From Polaribacter batillariae (GTDB lineage: Bacteria; Bacteroidota; Bacteroidia; Flavobacteriales; Flavobacteriaceae), in the NCBI RefSeq assembly GCF_017498485.1, contig NZ_CP071795.1, positions 3,656,501-3,720,500 of the forward strand: a DNA stretch of 64,000 nt, read 5' to 3'. Both the position numbers and the translations under genes were made by a program. This document shows positions 46,389-56,053 of the stretch, one piece after another (positions within the stretch are counted from its first letter, which is position 1; each line of letters begins with the position of its first letter). Under the pieces are notes generated by a model. The model was not told where the DNA came from and did no database searches. It saw only the letters and a program-made list of their open reading frames with translations.

Positions 46389-46547
46389 TACCCATTATTG
46401 TTTGAAATTACTGGAAAAGAAATGGACGGTTTTTTTCTTTATATAAAGAAGAAAACGAAAGCATAGCCTTAGCTACGATTTTTTTTATTCTGAAATAGAA
46501 AGGAAAAAAAGGCGATTTATTACAGGATTTTCAAATGGTAAATGGTA
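46389..46547. mobile_element. MITE, copy 2
   Basis: About 159 bases, bounded by TA, nearly identical to 41050-41207 (CCCATTATTGTTTGAAATTA start, CAGGATTTTCAAATGGTAAA near the end). It is placed 16 bases after the DUF1801 gene's stop. No coding frame. Confidence 0.8.
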
Positions 46548-46608
46548 TTATTATTGCCTTTCGATTTCGTTTGAGATAAACTCCAAGCTAAAACTGCTTC
46601 TTGTGTTT

Positions 46609-46633
46609 GTCATTCATGCGTAGGCAGGAATCT
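46609..46633. repeat. Dispersed REP-like unit
   Basis: GTCATTCATGCGTAGGCAGG plus AATCT resembles the common Bacteroidota unit GTCATTCCTGCGNAGGCAGG, a short hairpin. With MITE copy 2 it fills most of the 332-base gap between 46372 and 46705. Confidence 0.5.
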
Positions 46634-46704
46634 AAAATAAAGGTTTAGAATTAATACCAAAGATAAATTTCTACCTTGCTCAGGAATAAAAAGATGAGAA
46701 AAAA

Positions 46705-47073
46705 CTAATCTACCATCACTTTTTCAATCGTAGCTATAGAATCGCAACGTTTAATGTACAAATGCACATTTTTTAAACTGTCTTTTCCAGTAACAAAGTA
46801 TTCTGCACAGGGTTTTTGTCTTGGTTTTCCTTTTCCGAAATCAACATCACCATGATGTAAAATTGTGGCAATTTTTAAAGTATCAATATCAAATTTATGC
46901 ATTGCATTTTTTGCATCATCAGAAAAAATACGTTTTTTGGTGCGAATGGTTTTTAAAGTTCGGGCATCCATGCCATAATCGAACGTTGCATTTTTCTTTT
47001 GCCAGAAAAAATAAACCCCCACAGAACCAATAGACAAGCCAATTAAGTAATAAAAAATCCTTTTTACGAGCAT
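46705..47073 (-). CDS. DUF4258-like small exported or membrane protein
   Basis: 122 residues. An N-terminal hydrophobic helix (IFYYLIGLSIGSVGVYFFW) anchors the protein. The rest has RIFSDDAKNAMHKFDI, ILHHGDVDFGKGKPRQKPC and VHLYIKRCDSIATIEKV, which resemble DUF4258. That fold is distantly related to RelE-like toxins, but no partner antitoxin is present. The function is unknown. It stands alone before the alanine dehydrogenase gene. Confidence 0.65.
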   Translation of the reverse strand: MLVKRIFYYLIGLSIGSVGVYFFWQKKNATFDYGMDARTLKTIRTKKRIFSDDAKNAMHKFDIDTLKIATILHHGDVDFGKGKPRQKPCAEYFVTGKDSLKNVHLYIKRCDSIATIEKVMVD

Positions 47074-47271
47074 TGTTGAATTTTAAAGTGCAAATTTATG
47101 GAAAATGTGTGGTTTCTTAAGCTAGTTCTGGTGTTATTTTTATAGTAAAAAGTAAGGCTTACGACTGACTGATTTTAAGCCCACGAGACTGTTTAGGATT
47201 GATAAAGTAATTTATTTCAAACTTTTACCTTTCTCTACGAAAAAACTTTTGCGCTTTTTGTGTTTAAACTT

Positions 47272-48468
47272 TTAAAGAATCAGCAAATTAATATCTCTAA
47301 AGGGCAAATCGAACCAATCTGCAACTGTTTTATTGGTAAGAATTCCATGATAAAAATACATTCCGTTTCTTAAGCTTTTATCGAAACGAGCTGTATTTTC
47401 GAAACCACCTTCTTCAGCAATATTTAATAAATAAGGTGTAAAAATATTACTAATAGAAACAGAAGCGGTTCTAGAATAACGTGCAGGAATATTGGGCACA
47501 CAATAATGTATTACCCCATGTTTTACATAAGTTGGTGTTTTATGCGTAGTTACATTAGAAGTCTCGAAACAACCACCTCTGTCTATACTTACATCTACAA
47601 CCACAGCACCTTCTTTCATTTTTTCAATCATTTCTTCTGTGGCACAAATTGGCGATCTATTTTTACCTCTAATTGCTCCAATAGCAACATCACAACGCAT
47701 TAAGGCTTTTAAAACCGATTTTGGTTGAATGGTAGAGGTATAAATAGGTGCGTGTAAACAATCTTGTAATTTTCTTAATTTACTTATAGAATTGTCGAAA
47801 ACTTTTACTCTAGCCCCTAAACCAATGGCTGTTTTTGCGGCATATTCTCCTACAGTTCCTGCGCCAAAAATTACCACACTTGTGGGTGGAACTCCACCAA
47901 TATTGCCAAATAATAAACCATTTCCTTTATTTACTCCACTCATTAATTCGCCCGCAATTAAGATGGAAGCAGTTCCAGCGATTTCGCTTAGCGATTTTAC
48001 AATTGGGTACGAATCGTGTTCGTCTTTAATATAGTCGAATGCAATGGCTGTAATTTTTTTCTTGGCTAAACATTCGAAATATTTTTTAGATTGCGTTTTT
48101 AGTTGCAAAGAAGATATTAAAATTGCGTTTGGGTTGATAAACTCAATTTCTTTTTCGGTAGGTGGTGCAACTTTTAAAACAATATTGCATTTAAAAGCTT
48201 CTTCTACATTATAAGAGATTTTAGCACCGGCTTCAGAATACTCTTTATCTGTATAGTTCGATCCATCTCCAGCACCAGTTTCAATAACAATTCTGTGTCC
48301 GTTTGCAGTTAAAGCGCCGACAGCATCTGGTGTTAAACAAACTCTTTTTTCGCTTAATTGGGTTTCTTTTGGCAAGCCAATAAACAATTCTCCTTTTTGT
48401 TTTTTAATTTCTAATTTTTCTTCTTGAGGAATTAGTTCTTCTTTACTAAATGGAGAAAATGAACTCAT
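47272..48468 (-). CDS. ald: Alanine dehydrogenase
   Basis: 398 residues. The N-terminal AlaDh_PNT domain has GLPKETQLSEKRVCLTPDAV and VLKVAPPTEKEI, and the NAD-binding domain has VVIFGAGTVGEYAAKTAIGLGA (Rossmann Gly motif). IDRGGCFETS and YCVPNIPARYSRTAS are the family C-terminal signatures. It interconverts alanine and pyruvate with NADH. It is 8 bases downstream of tsaE on the same strand. The N-terminal extension (about 27 residues) is longer than in the Bacillus enzyme. Confidence 0.9.
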   Translation of the reverse strand: MSSFSPFSKEELIPQEEKLEIKKQKGELFIGLPKETQLSEKRVCLTPDAVGALTANGHRIVIETGAGDGSNYTDKEYSEAGAKISYNVEEAFKCNIVLKVAPPTEKEIEFINPNAILISSLQLKTQSKKYFECLAKKKITAIAFDYIKDEHDSYPIVKSLSEIAGTASILIAGELMSGVNKGNGLLFGNIGGVPPTSVVIFGAGTVGEYAAKTAIGLGARVKVFDNSISKLRKLQDCLHAPIYTSTIQPKSVLKALMRCDVAIGAIRGKNRSPICATEEMIEKMKEGAVVVDVSIDRGGCFETSNVTTHKTPTYVKHGVIHYCVPNIPARYSRTASVSISNIFTPYLLNIAEEGGFENTARFDKSLRNGMYFYHGILTNKTVADWFDLPFRDINLLIL

Positions 48469-48476
48469 ACTTTTGG

Positions 48477-48884
48477 TTATTTTAGTTGAATGTTACGTTG
48501 TCCATTTTCTAAAGTAGATAAACGAATTGCAACGGATTCTAAAGGTAATAAATTTTCGACATTTTCTGGCCATTCAATTAAACACCAATCGTTATTATAC
48601 AAATAATCTTCAATTCCCATATCTAAGGCTTCATTTTCGTCTTCAATTCTATAAAAATCGAAATGAAAAACTTTTGTATTTTGGGATGTTTGGTATTCGT
48701 TTACCAAAGAAAAAGTAGGAGAGGAGATGTTGTCTAAAACCCCTAATTGATTGCAAATTTCTTTAATAAGTGTTGTTTTTCCAACCCCCATTTCTCCATA
48801 AAATAACAACGTTTTGTTGTTTACTGAAGAAATAATTGTTTTTGCTATTTCTTGTAAATCTTCTAAAGAATAGTTCTTATTCAT
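48477..48884 (-). CDS. tsaE: tRNA threonylcarbamoyladenosine biosynthesis ATPase TsaE
   Basis: 135 residues. The P-loop FYGEMGVGKTTLIKEI is followed by SSPTFSLVNEY and HFDFYRIEDENEA, then CLIEWPEN, all TsaE signatures. With TsaB and TsaD it makes t6A37 on tRNA. It is the first gene of a pair with ald. A TAnnTTTG match (minus strand, 48890-48897) lies so close to the ATG that the mRNA may be nearly leaderless. Confidence 0.93.
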   Translation of the reverse strand: MNKNYSLEDLQEIAKTIISSVNNKTLLFYGEMGVGKTTLIKEICNQLGVLDNISSPTFSLVNEYQTSQNTKVFHFDFYRIEDENEALDMGIEDYLYNNDWCLIEWPENVENLLPLESVAIRLSTLENGQRNIQLK

Positions 48885-48975
48885 AACTACAAAAATAGAA
48901 AACTAATTAGTATTTTATTGTAGTAGATTCGATAAATTTCACGGATATAATTATCTGTTTAAAAACAAAATAGAA

Positions 48976-49117
48976 ATGGTATATTTACTAAATGGAAACA
49001 AAACATTAGCAGAAATTTTAAATGAGAAGCAATTTTATATTTCTATTATTATAGAACTAGAGCTTTTAGCAGATAAAGAAACTACAGATGAAAAAGAAAA
49101 AGTAGTTAAAGAATTTG
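48976..49117 (+). pseudogene. PIN-domain (VapC-like) toxin remnant
   Basis: MVYLLNGNKTLAEILNEKQF and SIIIELELLADKETTDEKEK resemble the first 45 or so residues of PIN-domain toxins. The first catalytic Asp, normally in a DTN motif just before this point, is missing. The sequence is cut at 49118 by the IS4 remnant, and the C-terminal catalytic acids are absent. The product cannot be an active RNase. Confidence 0.55.
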
Positions 49118-49800
49118 TTTCAGTATATTATATGGGTAATTCTACTCATTTATCTAATGAAGAAAACCCATGTTACCCATAAAAATAGTGAACTTAGTTC
49201 AATACTCAACAGCCATTTTAAAGGAAAATTAAATTTAGCTCGTGTTAAATTGATTTCTTACTTTGTGATTGCTCTATGCAAGGTGCAAACAGTAACTTTT
49301 GGGAAATTAGCAAATGCTTTTGACACTTCTGCTGATTCGAGTTCTTCTCTAAGGCGTATTCAACGTTTTATAGCAAATTACTCTTTAGATGCTAACCTTA
49401 TAGCTCGTCTTGTTTTTAATCTTTTACCAGAACACGAAAACTTGATTTTCTAATTTTTATCTCTTTTAATAAACCTGAAAAAGCACAACAAAACTTCGCA
49501 AAAGATGGCAAATTGAAATGTGTTTTAAAGCAATGAAATCGAGTGGATTTGATGTGGGAAAAACGCACTTAAAAGATATTCAAAGAATTAAAAAATTACT
49601 GTTGCTAGTAATCTTTATTTTTGTTTGGTGTTGTAAAATGGGAATACATTTACATCAGAAAAAACCGATTCTAATTAAAAAAAACACGGTAGGAAAGCTA
49701 AATCTATATTCAAACATGGACTTGATTTCTTAGCAAAAATACTCTTAAGCTCTAAAAATTTAACTAATATAGAATTTTATCAGTTTTTGTCATGTACTTA
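49118..49800 (+). pseudogene. IS4-family transposase remnant, internally deleted
   Basis: The first part (to about 49450) encodes THKNSELSSILNSHFKGKLN through LIARLVFNLLPEHENLIF. The central catalytic region is absent. The sequence then resumes in shifting frames with RWQIEMCFKAMKSSGFD (the Y-R-E-K box), HLHQKKPI and KSIFKHGLDFLAKILL to an end EFYQFLSCT at about 49800. Several small indels separate the pieces. The first 300 bases are repeated at 55715-56013. Confidence 0.8.
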
Positions 49801-49914
49801 GGAAAAAAAATTATACAATTTTATGATAATTTATATCTATTTTTTTTATATATTGTATAAGTTTTTCTTATGAGAATAAAAATTTATACTGTTTTAACTA
49901 AAGCCCCTAATCTA

Positions 49915-52900
49915 ATGAACACGAACAGAGAAAAAAATGTGTTATTCAAAAAAATAATACAACTCAAAAAAAGCATCTTTTTATTACTAATTTTAATTTC
50001 AGCGAATAATTATTCGCAATCCCCCTCTTTTGTTGGTAGCAGATCTAATTGTAGAAATGCTGCTGGAGCACCCATAACCGTTGCTGTACCTCCTGGAAGT
50101 GCAAACGATTTGCTAATTGCCTCTGTAAATGGTAGTGATAATACTAGTAGGTTTATTAATATAACAGCTCCTTCTGGTTGGACGTTGTTAAGAACTGGAT
50201 TTTCTGGTGATCGAACAACAACATTAGCCGTATTTTACAAAATAGCAACGAATGCAGAACCCACTTCTTATTCTTTTAGTGTAGATTTTAGCAATAGACT
50301 TTGTGCCTCAATTGTTAGATACGATAATGTAGTTAATGTTGATAACAACCCAATTTATGCTTCAGCTATTTCTACTTCTCCATCATCTTTTTCTTCACCT
50401 GTATCACCATCCATAAACGCATCCATGGAAGAAAATATAATTTTAAGAATCGTTGGTGTAGATAACGATTATACTCTAACAAGACCTTCAGGAACAACAC
50501 AAAGAATAAATATCAATAATTTTTTAACTACCCAAGGAATTGCTGAAAGATGCCAACTAACAGCTGGTAACACTGGTACAGCAACCTGGACATATGGAAG
50601 AGATGGAAGAAGAGGTGGTTGGGTTTCAGTTACTCTAGCTTTTTCAGTTATAAAACCTATAGATCCGTGTGATGCAGTAGCATCTGGTAATTTAGATACA
50701 GATAACGATGGCATTTCAGATATTTGTGATTTAGATGATGACAATGATGGTATTTTAGACACTGTTGAGTCCAACCCCAATTTTATTGGAGGTACAGCCA
50801 CACAAAGCTCTTCTTTAGGCAACCGTACTTGCCCAAACAACAGCTGTTCTGCCAGTTTGGCCAGAGATGGCAATACCAGTGGAAATTTTAGCAGTGGCTC
50901 TGTTACACATACCAATACTCAAAACAATCCTTGGTGGTTGCTAGACATGGAGGTTGATACAACCATTAGTACTGTAGTGATACACAACAGAACCGATTGC
51001 TGTGGCAATCGATTAGATAATTTTATTTTAGAAGTATTAGATACAAACAACAACGTGGTATATACCCATAACAATGGTTCTGCTGCAGCTGTAAATACCA
51101 TTAATGGTATTAATACTTTAGGAAGAAAAATAAGAATTCGATTGGTAGGAAGCAACAGAGTTTTAAGCCTTGCGGAAGTTGTTGTACAGCTTGCCAATGC
51201 ATTAGACATCGATAGAGATGGCATTCCTAATTCCCGAGATTTAGACTCAGATAATGATGGTTGTCCTGATGCCACAGAAGCTGCAACGCCTAGTATTTTA
51301 AAATCTAGTGGAAACAATGCCAATGATGGTATTGCAAACAATACCCCAAATGCTGCTATAGATACTGCACAAGACCCTGTAGGTAGCAATGGTTTGGCAA
51401 ATAGTTTAGAAAATACAGATACGAACACCGCTATAAATACAAACGCATTTTCAACTACAAATTACCGTAATTATGCGCTAAATAATAGTAAAAATGGTTG
51501 TGGAAATCCAATGATTACACAAATCTATTGGAAAGGAACAGAAAAAATAATTGAAGTAACCAATAGAGATGCTTCTAAAATTGTAGTGCCTAATGCTGCA
51601 AATCTTAATTTATTTAACAACGGAGTAACCGCTGTTAGAACTGCTACTGCTAGTAATACTGAAGAAATATTGGCTGGAGAATCCGTTTTATTTACAGCCT
51701 CTGCAACCATGGTAGCTCCCATCAAAACAGAAACTCCTGTTGTAGTAACCCCTTCTGTTATCGCCTTTGATAACTCCAATGACATCCTTACAATATCTAG
51801 CAATGGAAAAGCAAACAATAATTTCGCTTGGAGAACTCGTAAAGATGCCATACAAAATTTAACAGATAATACTTCTCTGGTTCGAATAGATGAAATTCTA
51901 CAACCTACTAATGCCTATAATCCTAATGAATGGACTGTGTTTATAGACGATGCAATTGCGACAACTTTCAATAACTTTTTACGTCATCCGCACAGTGCTG
52001 TACTCTCTGAAATTACAACTCCTGTACCTACAGAATCCAATACCTTATTAGGATTGCATCGGTTTGGAAAAACCACAAGAATAGGCAATACTTGGAGTAA
52101 TGGAACGCCAGATAAATCTCGATTTGTAGCCATCAATGAGAACTACATGCACAGTGGTAAAAAGTTAATTGCTCGCAAATTAGAAGTGCAAGAAAATCGT
52201 ATTTTATCTTTAGACAATCAAGTTTTAATAGTCACCGATAACCTTCATATTGCAGATGCTGCTGAAATTCGTCTCATAGGTACCAGTCAATTAATTCAAA
52301 CACACCCTGGAACTGCCAATGCAACAGGAAATGGTAAATTGTATATAGACCAAAATTCTGATTTGGCAAGTGTATATAGGTTCAATTACCTAGGGGCACC
52401 TGTAACTTCTTTAGGAGCTTTAAACTATACTGTAGAGAGTGTGTTAAAAGATGGTACAAACCCGCTTTCACACACAGGTATTGTGGGGCAAAGTTCTACT
52501 AATATTGCTAGAAATATTAATTTTGTTGGTGGCTTAGATGGAAGTTCTGGAACTCCTATCAATATTTCAGAAAAATGGATATATACCTTTGCAAGCGCAG
52601 AAGGAAAAGGTGCCAATTGGGTATGGAAAGGTAAAAATGGAACCATTGCTCCTACTGACGGTTTTATTCTTAAAGGAACAGAGGTGGCTCAAAATTATAC
52701 CTTTGTAGGCAACCCCAATGATGGAGAATTGAGAACTGCTGTGGGCGCAAGTGAATCTTACTTGCTAGGAAATCCATACCCTTCTGCTTTAAACGGATTA
52801 AAATTTATACAAGACAACATCAATTCTATAGATGGTACCTTGTATTTCTGGGATCATGTTGGGGAAGAAAGTACAGCAGAAGCTACTGATGGCCATCTCT

Positions 52901-54261
52901 ACAATGGGTATATTGGTGGGTATGCTACTTTAAACCTTTCTATGGCTGTTGCTGCTGTTAGCAAACCTTTGGTAGGGGCTTTCAATATTAAATTAGAAGC
53001 AGAAAATACGGTTACCAATGGCACAAATACTACAGAAGGAACTAGAAATATCATTACCTTAAATAATAATCTTGGTTTTATAAAAATTAATGCCATTACT
53101 AGAGCTACAGATAAAATCGAACTTACCTATACTGCTCCTACAGAAAAATTACTAAGGTTCGTTGTAGATGGCAAAGCTAGAAAAACCTATACCCTGCCTG
53201 CAAGTGCAAATTACACCACATTTACCATTAACGAATGTGTTACTGTAGGGGCTTCTGTACGTTTTGAATCTTTAGACAGAAACTCCATTTCTATAGACTA
53301 TCTAACAATAAGTGATGATGATGGTAACATTTCTTGTGCACCTGCTCCTGGTACAGATGCCTCTTTGTACAAAACTCCTGGTACATACATTCCTGTAGGA
53401 CAAGGTTTTTTTATTAGTGGAGATACAGATGGTGGTCCTATTGTATTTAACAACAACCAAAGACAATTTGTTACCGAAAATTCTGGAAATGCCGTGTTTT
53501 TTAAAACCAATAAAAAAACAAAAAAGAGTATTGATGACGATATGGGAGACTTTAACAAACTTCCGTTTATAAAACTAGGAATGGACTTTGTAAATACAGA
53601 ACGAGAAAGCCTACACAGACAAATTGGGGTTTCTTTTAGCGCAAACAATACTTTTCAGTTCGAAAAAGGATATGACAGCCCTGTAAACGATTTAGGAGAG
53701 ACTGATATATATTGGAAATTTCCAGAAAACGACCATAAATACGTAATTGCAGGTATTGGAAATGTATCTTACGATTTAGAAATCCCTTTTGAAATTACCA
53801 TGGATTATGATGGCACCAACATTCTTAAAATTGATGATAGTTTTGCCATTGAAGCCGATATTTTTCTAAAAGATAAATTAAAAAATAAAAACTATTTATT
53901 AAAAAATAAAGAAGTGGCATTGCAATTAAAAAAAGGAACACATAAAAATAGGTTTGCAATTGTATTTGAAGAAAGTAAAATTATAGAGGAAGTTCAAAAT
54001 CCAACAGAAGAAAAAGAGAAAGAAATTACAGTCTTTTTAGATGCTCAAAACAGTGCACTAATGTTACAAAATAAAGGGGAAATTTTAATTGAAAAAGTAA
54101 CCTTATACAACTTGTTAGGGCAAAAAATTCAAAGTTGGGAAAACCTTGAAAAAACAACAGAATACAGTCTTAAAATTAAAAATTTCCCAGAAAATATATA
54201 CATTGTAAATGTAAAAACAGAGGAAGGAAAGATCTCTAAAAAAATAATATTCGAAAAGTAA
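49915..54261 (+). CDS. Large secreted multidomain protein with T9SS type A sorting domain
   Basis: 1449 residues from ATG 49915 (or 15 more from 49870). The parts in order are: a signal peptide (SIFLLLILISANNYSQ); a beta-rich domain; thrombospondin-type-3 calcium repeats LDTDNDGISDICDLDDDNDG and DIDRDGIPNSRDLDSDNDG; and between these a discoidin-like (F5/8C) domain (NPWWLLDMEVDTTISTVVIH). A long beta-rich region follows, and the C-terminal sorting domain ends the protein (VTLYNLLGQKIQSWENLEKT, then FPENIYIVNVKTEEGK, KKIIFEK). It is secreted across the outer membrane by the T9SS, probably surface-bound and glycan- or adhesin-related. It lies between two IS4 remnants, and a MITE starts 8 bases after its stop. 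Confidence 0.88.
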   Translation: MNTNREKNVLFKKIIQLKKSIFLLLILISANNYSQSPSFVGSRSNCRNAAGAPITVAVPPGSANDLLIASVNGSDNTSRFINITAPSGWTLLRTGFSGDRTTTLAVFYKIATNAEPTSYSFSVDFSNRLCASIVRYDNVVNVDNNPIYASAISTSPSSFSSPVSPSINASMEENIILRIVGVDNDYTLTRPSGTTQRININNFLTTQGIAERCQLTAGNTGTATWTYGRDGRRGGWVSVTLAFSVIKPIDPCDAVASGNLDTDNDGISDICDLDDDNDGILDTVESNPNFIGGTATQSSSLGNRTCPNNSCSASLARDGNTSGNFSSGSVTHTNTQNNPWWLLDMEVDTTISTVVIHNRTDCCGNRLDNFILEVLDTNNNVVYTHNNGSAAAVNTINGINTLGRKIRIRLVGSNRVLSLAEVVVQLANALDIDRDGIPNSRDLDSDNDGCPDATEAATPSILKSSGNNANDGIANNTPNAAIDTAQDPVGSNGLANSLENTDTNTAINTNAFSTTNYRNYALNNSKNGCGNPMITQIYWKGTEKIIEVTNRDASKIVVPNAANLNLFNNGVTAVRTATASNTEEILAGESVLFTASATMVAPIKTETPVVVTPSVIAFDNSNDILTISSNGKANNNFAWRTRKDAIQNLTDNTSLVRIDEILQPTNAYNPNEWTVFIDDAIATTFNNFLRHPHSAVLSEITTPVPTESNTLLGLHRFGKTTRIGNTWSNGTPDKSRFVAINENYMHSGKKLIARKLEVQENRILSLDNQVLIVTDNLHIADAAEIRLIGTSQLIQTHPGTANATGNGKLYIDQNSDLASVYRFNYLGAPVTSLGALNYTVESVLKDGTNPLSHTGIVGQSSTNIARNINFVGGLDGSSGTPINISEKWIYTFASAEGKGANWVWKGKNGTIAPTDGFILKGTEVAQNYTFVGNPNDGELRTAVGASESYLLGNPYPSALNGLKFIQDNINSIDGTLYFWDHVGEESTAEATDGHLYNGYIGGYATLNLSMAVAAVSKPLVGAFNIKLEAENTVTNGTNTTEGTRNIITLNNNLGFIKINAITRATDKIELTYTAPTEKLLRFVVDGKARKTYTLPASANYTTFTINECVTVGASVRFESLDRNSISIDYLTISDDDGNISCAPAPGTDASLYKTPGTYIPVGQGFFISGDTDGGPIVFNNNQRQFVTENSGNAVFFKTNKKTKKSIDDDMGDFNKLPFIKLGMDFVNTERESLHRQIGVSFSANNTFQFEKGYDSPVNDLGETDIYWKFPENDHKYVIAGIGNVSYDLEIPFEITMDYDGTNILKIDDSFAIEADIFLKDKLKNKNYLLKNKEVALQLKKGTHKNRFAIVFEESKIIEEVQNPTEEKEKEITVFLDAQNSALMLQNKGEILIEKVTLYNLLGQKIQSWENLEKTTEYSLKIKNFPENIYIVNVKTEEGKISKKIIFEK

Positions 54262-54269
54262 TTACCCTA

Positions 54270-54428
54270 TACCATTTATGATTTGAAATTACTGTAAAAG
54301 AAAATGATGATTTTTATTTATATAAATTAGAAAATTAAAGAATAGCCTTAAACTACGATTTCTTCTTATAATAAAATAGAAAGAAGAAAAAGGTGTTTTA
54401 CTAAGATAATTTCAAATCATAAATAGTA
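54270..54428. mobile_element. MITE, copy 3
   Basis: 159 bases with the best-preserved ends: CCATTTATGATTTGAAATTA at left and the complement of CTATTTATGATTTGAAATTA at right, each next to TA. The left end goes on CTGTAAAA, as does the IS630 end at 54562 (CCATTTAAACATTGAAACTA then CTGTAAAA). Internal sequence diverges from copies 1 and 2. Confidence 0.85.
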
Positions 54429-54561
54429 TAGCAAACATTAAATTTGCTCCAAAATATTTCTCCGCAAAATTTACTTAGCATCTTCTATAAAATTGAAAAA
54501 AATGTAAGGCTTTCTTTAGTACATGACAAAAATATAATTTACTGATAATCAACAAATTATA

Positions 54562-55679
54562 CCATTTAAACATTGAAACTACTGTAAAAGGGTTTTAGAT
54601 AAATTTCATAACCAGTTATGGACTTAATCGTATTCTGACTCATATCATTAACAAGTTGTTCAATTTTTGATTCAAGTATATCTAAAGTGTCATAGATTTT
54701 CATAGCGATTTTGCTTTTTAGATATTGCCATATTTTTTCAGCAGGGTTTAGTTCTGGGCAGTATGGTGGGATTGGCAATAAGATAATATTATCAGGTAGT
54801 TTTACATCTTTAGTAGAATGGAAAGCTGCATTATCGATTATAATAATTTTGAGTTCTGATGGATTGTAAGTACTCAAGTCGTTAAGATACTGTACAAAAA
54901 AGTCTTTACATACAGTATCAGTTATCATACAGAAATGCTCACCTGTTATAGGTGAAAAGCTTCCCCACAACCATTTACTTTGATAACTGTGCTTGTATTT
55001 ACCTATAGGCTTTATACCTTTAGCAGTGATAACTTTTTTCTGTTTGGTAATTAATCCAAACCTACTCTCATCCTGAAAATATAGATTTACAGAAGTATGC
55101 TTATTGTTATTGAGTTTAAGTCTAAATAATTCAAATGATTTTTTAAGGTTTTTTAAAAACCGCTTCGGCTCTTGGGTCTTTTTTGTAATGAGACTTCCTT
55201 GATACTTTTAGTCTAGATTTATGTTTACGCCTACAATGTGCATAAAGCGTCCCATAATCAATCGTCTCACTAAAAGTAGCCTCTATAAGACCTTGAAGCT
55301 CCACATAAGAGGTAACTGTTGTTTGTGGATTGGTTAATTGGGTAGCTATAAAATCAATAACCCTCTCAGAAATAACACGAGTGTTATTACCGCCTACTTT
55401 TATGGTAATTAATTCTGAAAGACCGTAGCTATTATAGGTTTTTAACCATTCTCTAATTGTCTTTTCTGTAAAACCCAATTTATAAGCTAACTGACTTTGG
55501 TAAACTACCTTACCTTGCTTTACTAAAATAAGAACTTTCAAACGACCTCGTTCACGTTCCGATTTTGCTTTTCTTAATAGTGAACTCAATTCTTCTTCAC
55601 TCTCTTTTACTGTAATATTTATCTGTTTTGGCATAAAAACAAGATACAAAATATTACAGTAATATCAAAGTTTATTTAG
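54562..55679 (-). mobile_element. IS630-family insertion sequence
   Basis: Bounded by TA at 54560-54561 and 55680-55681, the duplicated target expected of IS630/Tc1-mariner elements. Inverted ends are CCATTTAAACATTGAAACTA and the complement of CTAAATAAACTTTGATATTA, each followed by CTGTAA. It contains a two-frame transposase. Confidence 0.85.
54566..55649 (-). CDS. IS630-family transposase in two frames
   Basis: The first frame (55649-55143) encodes a 168-residue helix-turn-helix part (QLAYKLGFTEKTIREWLKTY). The second, open from about 55150 to 54566, contains YFQDESRFGL (first Asp), IIIIDNAAFHST (second Asp) and LPPYCPELNPAEKIWQYLKS-like C-terminal segment with the Glu. The frames meet at the A6 run before CCTT near 55143-55155, and a +1 (or -2) shift joins them. 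IS630 elements sometimes use programmed frameshifting, so this may be functional rather than broken. Confidence 0.8.
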
Positions 55680-55714
55680 TATTAATTGTTAAATAATTTG
55701 TTTAAAACATTGAT

Positions 55715-56013
55715 TTTCAGCATATTATATGAGTAATTCTACTCATTTATCTAATGAAGAAAACCAATGTTATCCATAAAAATAGTGAACTTAGTTCAAT
55801 ACTCAACAGCCATTTTAAAGGAAAATTAAATTTAGCTCGTGTTAAATTGATTTCTTACTTTGTGATTGCTCTATGCAAGGTGCAAACAGTAACTTTTGGG
55901 AAATTAGCAAATGCTTTTGACACTTCTGCTGATTCGAGTTCTTCTCTAAGGCGTATTCAACGTTTTATAGCAAATTACTCTTTAGATGCTAACCTTATAG
56001 CTCGTCTTGTTTT
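55715..56013 (+). pseudogene. IS4-family transposase 5' fragment
   Basis: About 300 bases almost identical to 49118-49416, encoding THKNSELSS-like residues through LDANLIARLVF. The copy is cut abruptly at 56014, where the palindromic repeats of the restriction-modification region begin. No catalytic domain remains. Confidence 0.85.
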
Positions 56014-56053
56014 TTACCACAGTACTTTGTTGTTTTTTCGTACTTTTTTTCGT

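Noticed and set aside
50469..53648. Several long antisense frames within the T9SS protein gene
   Set aside because: They are mirror frames of a strongly coding gene, with no recognisable domains or start context.
49118..56013. Active composite transposon formed by the two IS4 copies
   Set aside because: Both copies are deleted for the catalytic core, and no matching outer ends or target duplication could be found.
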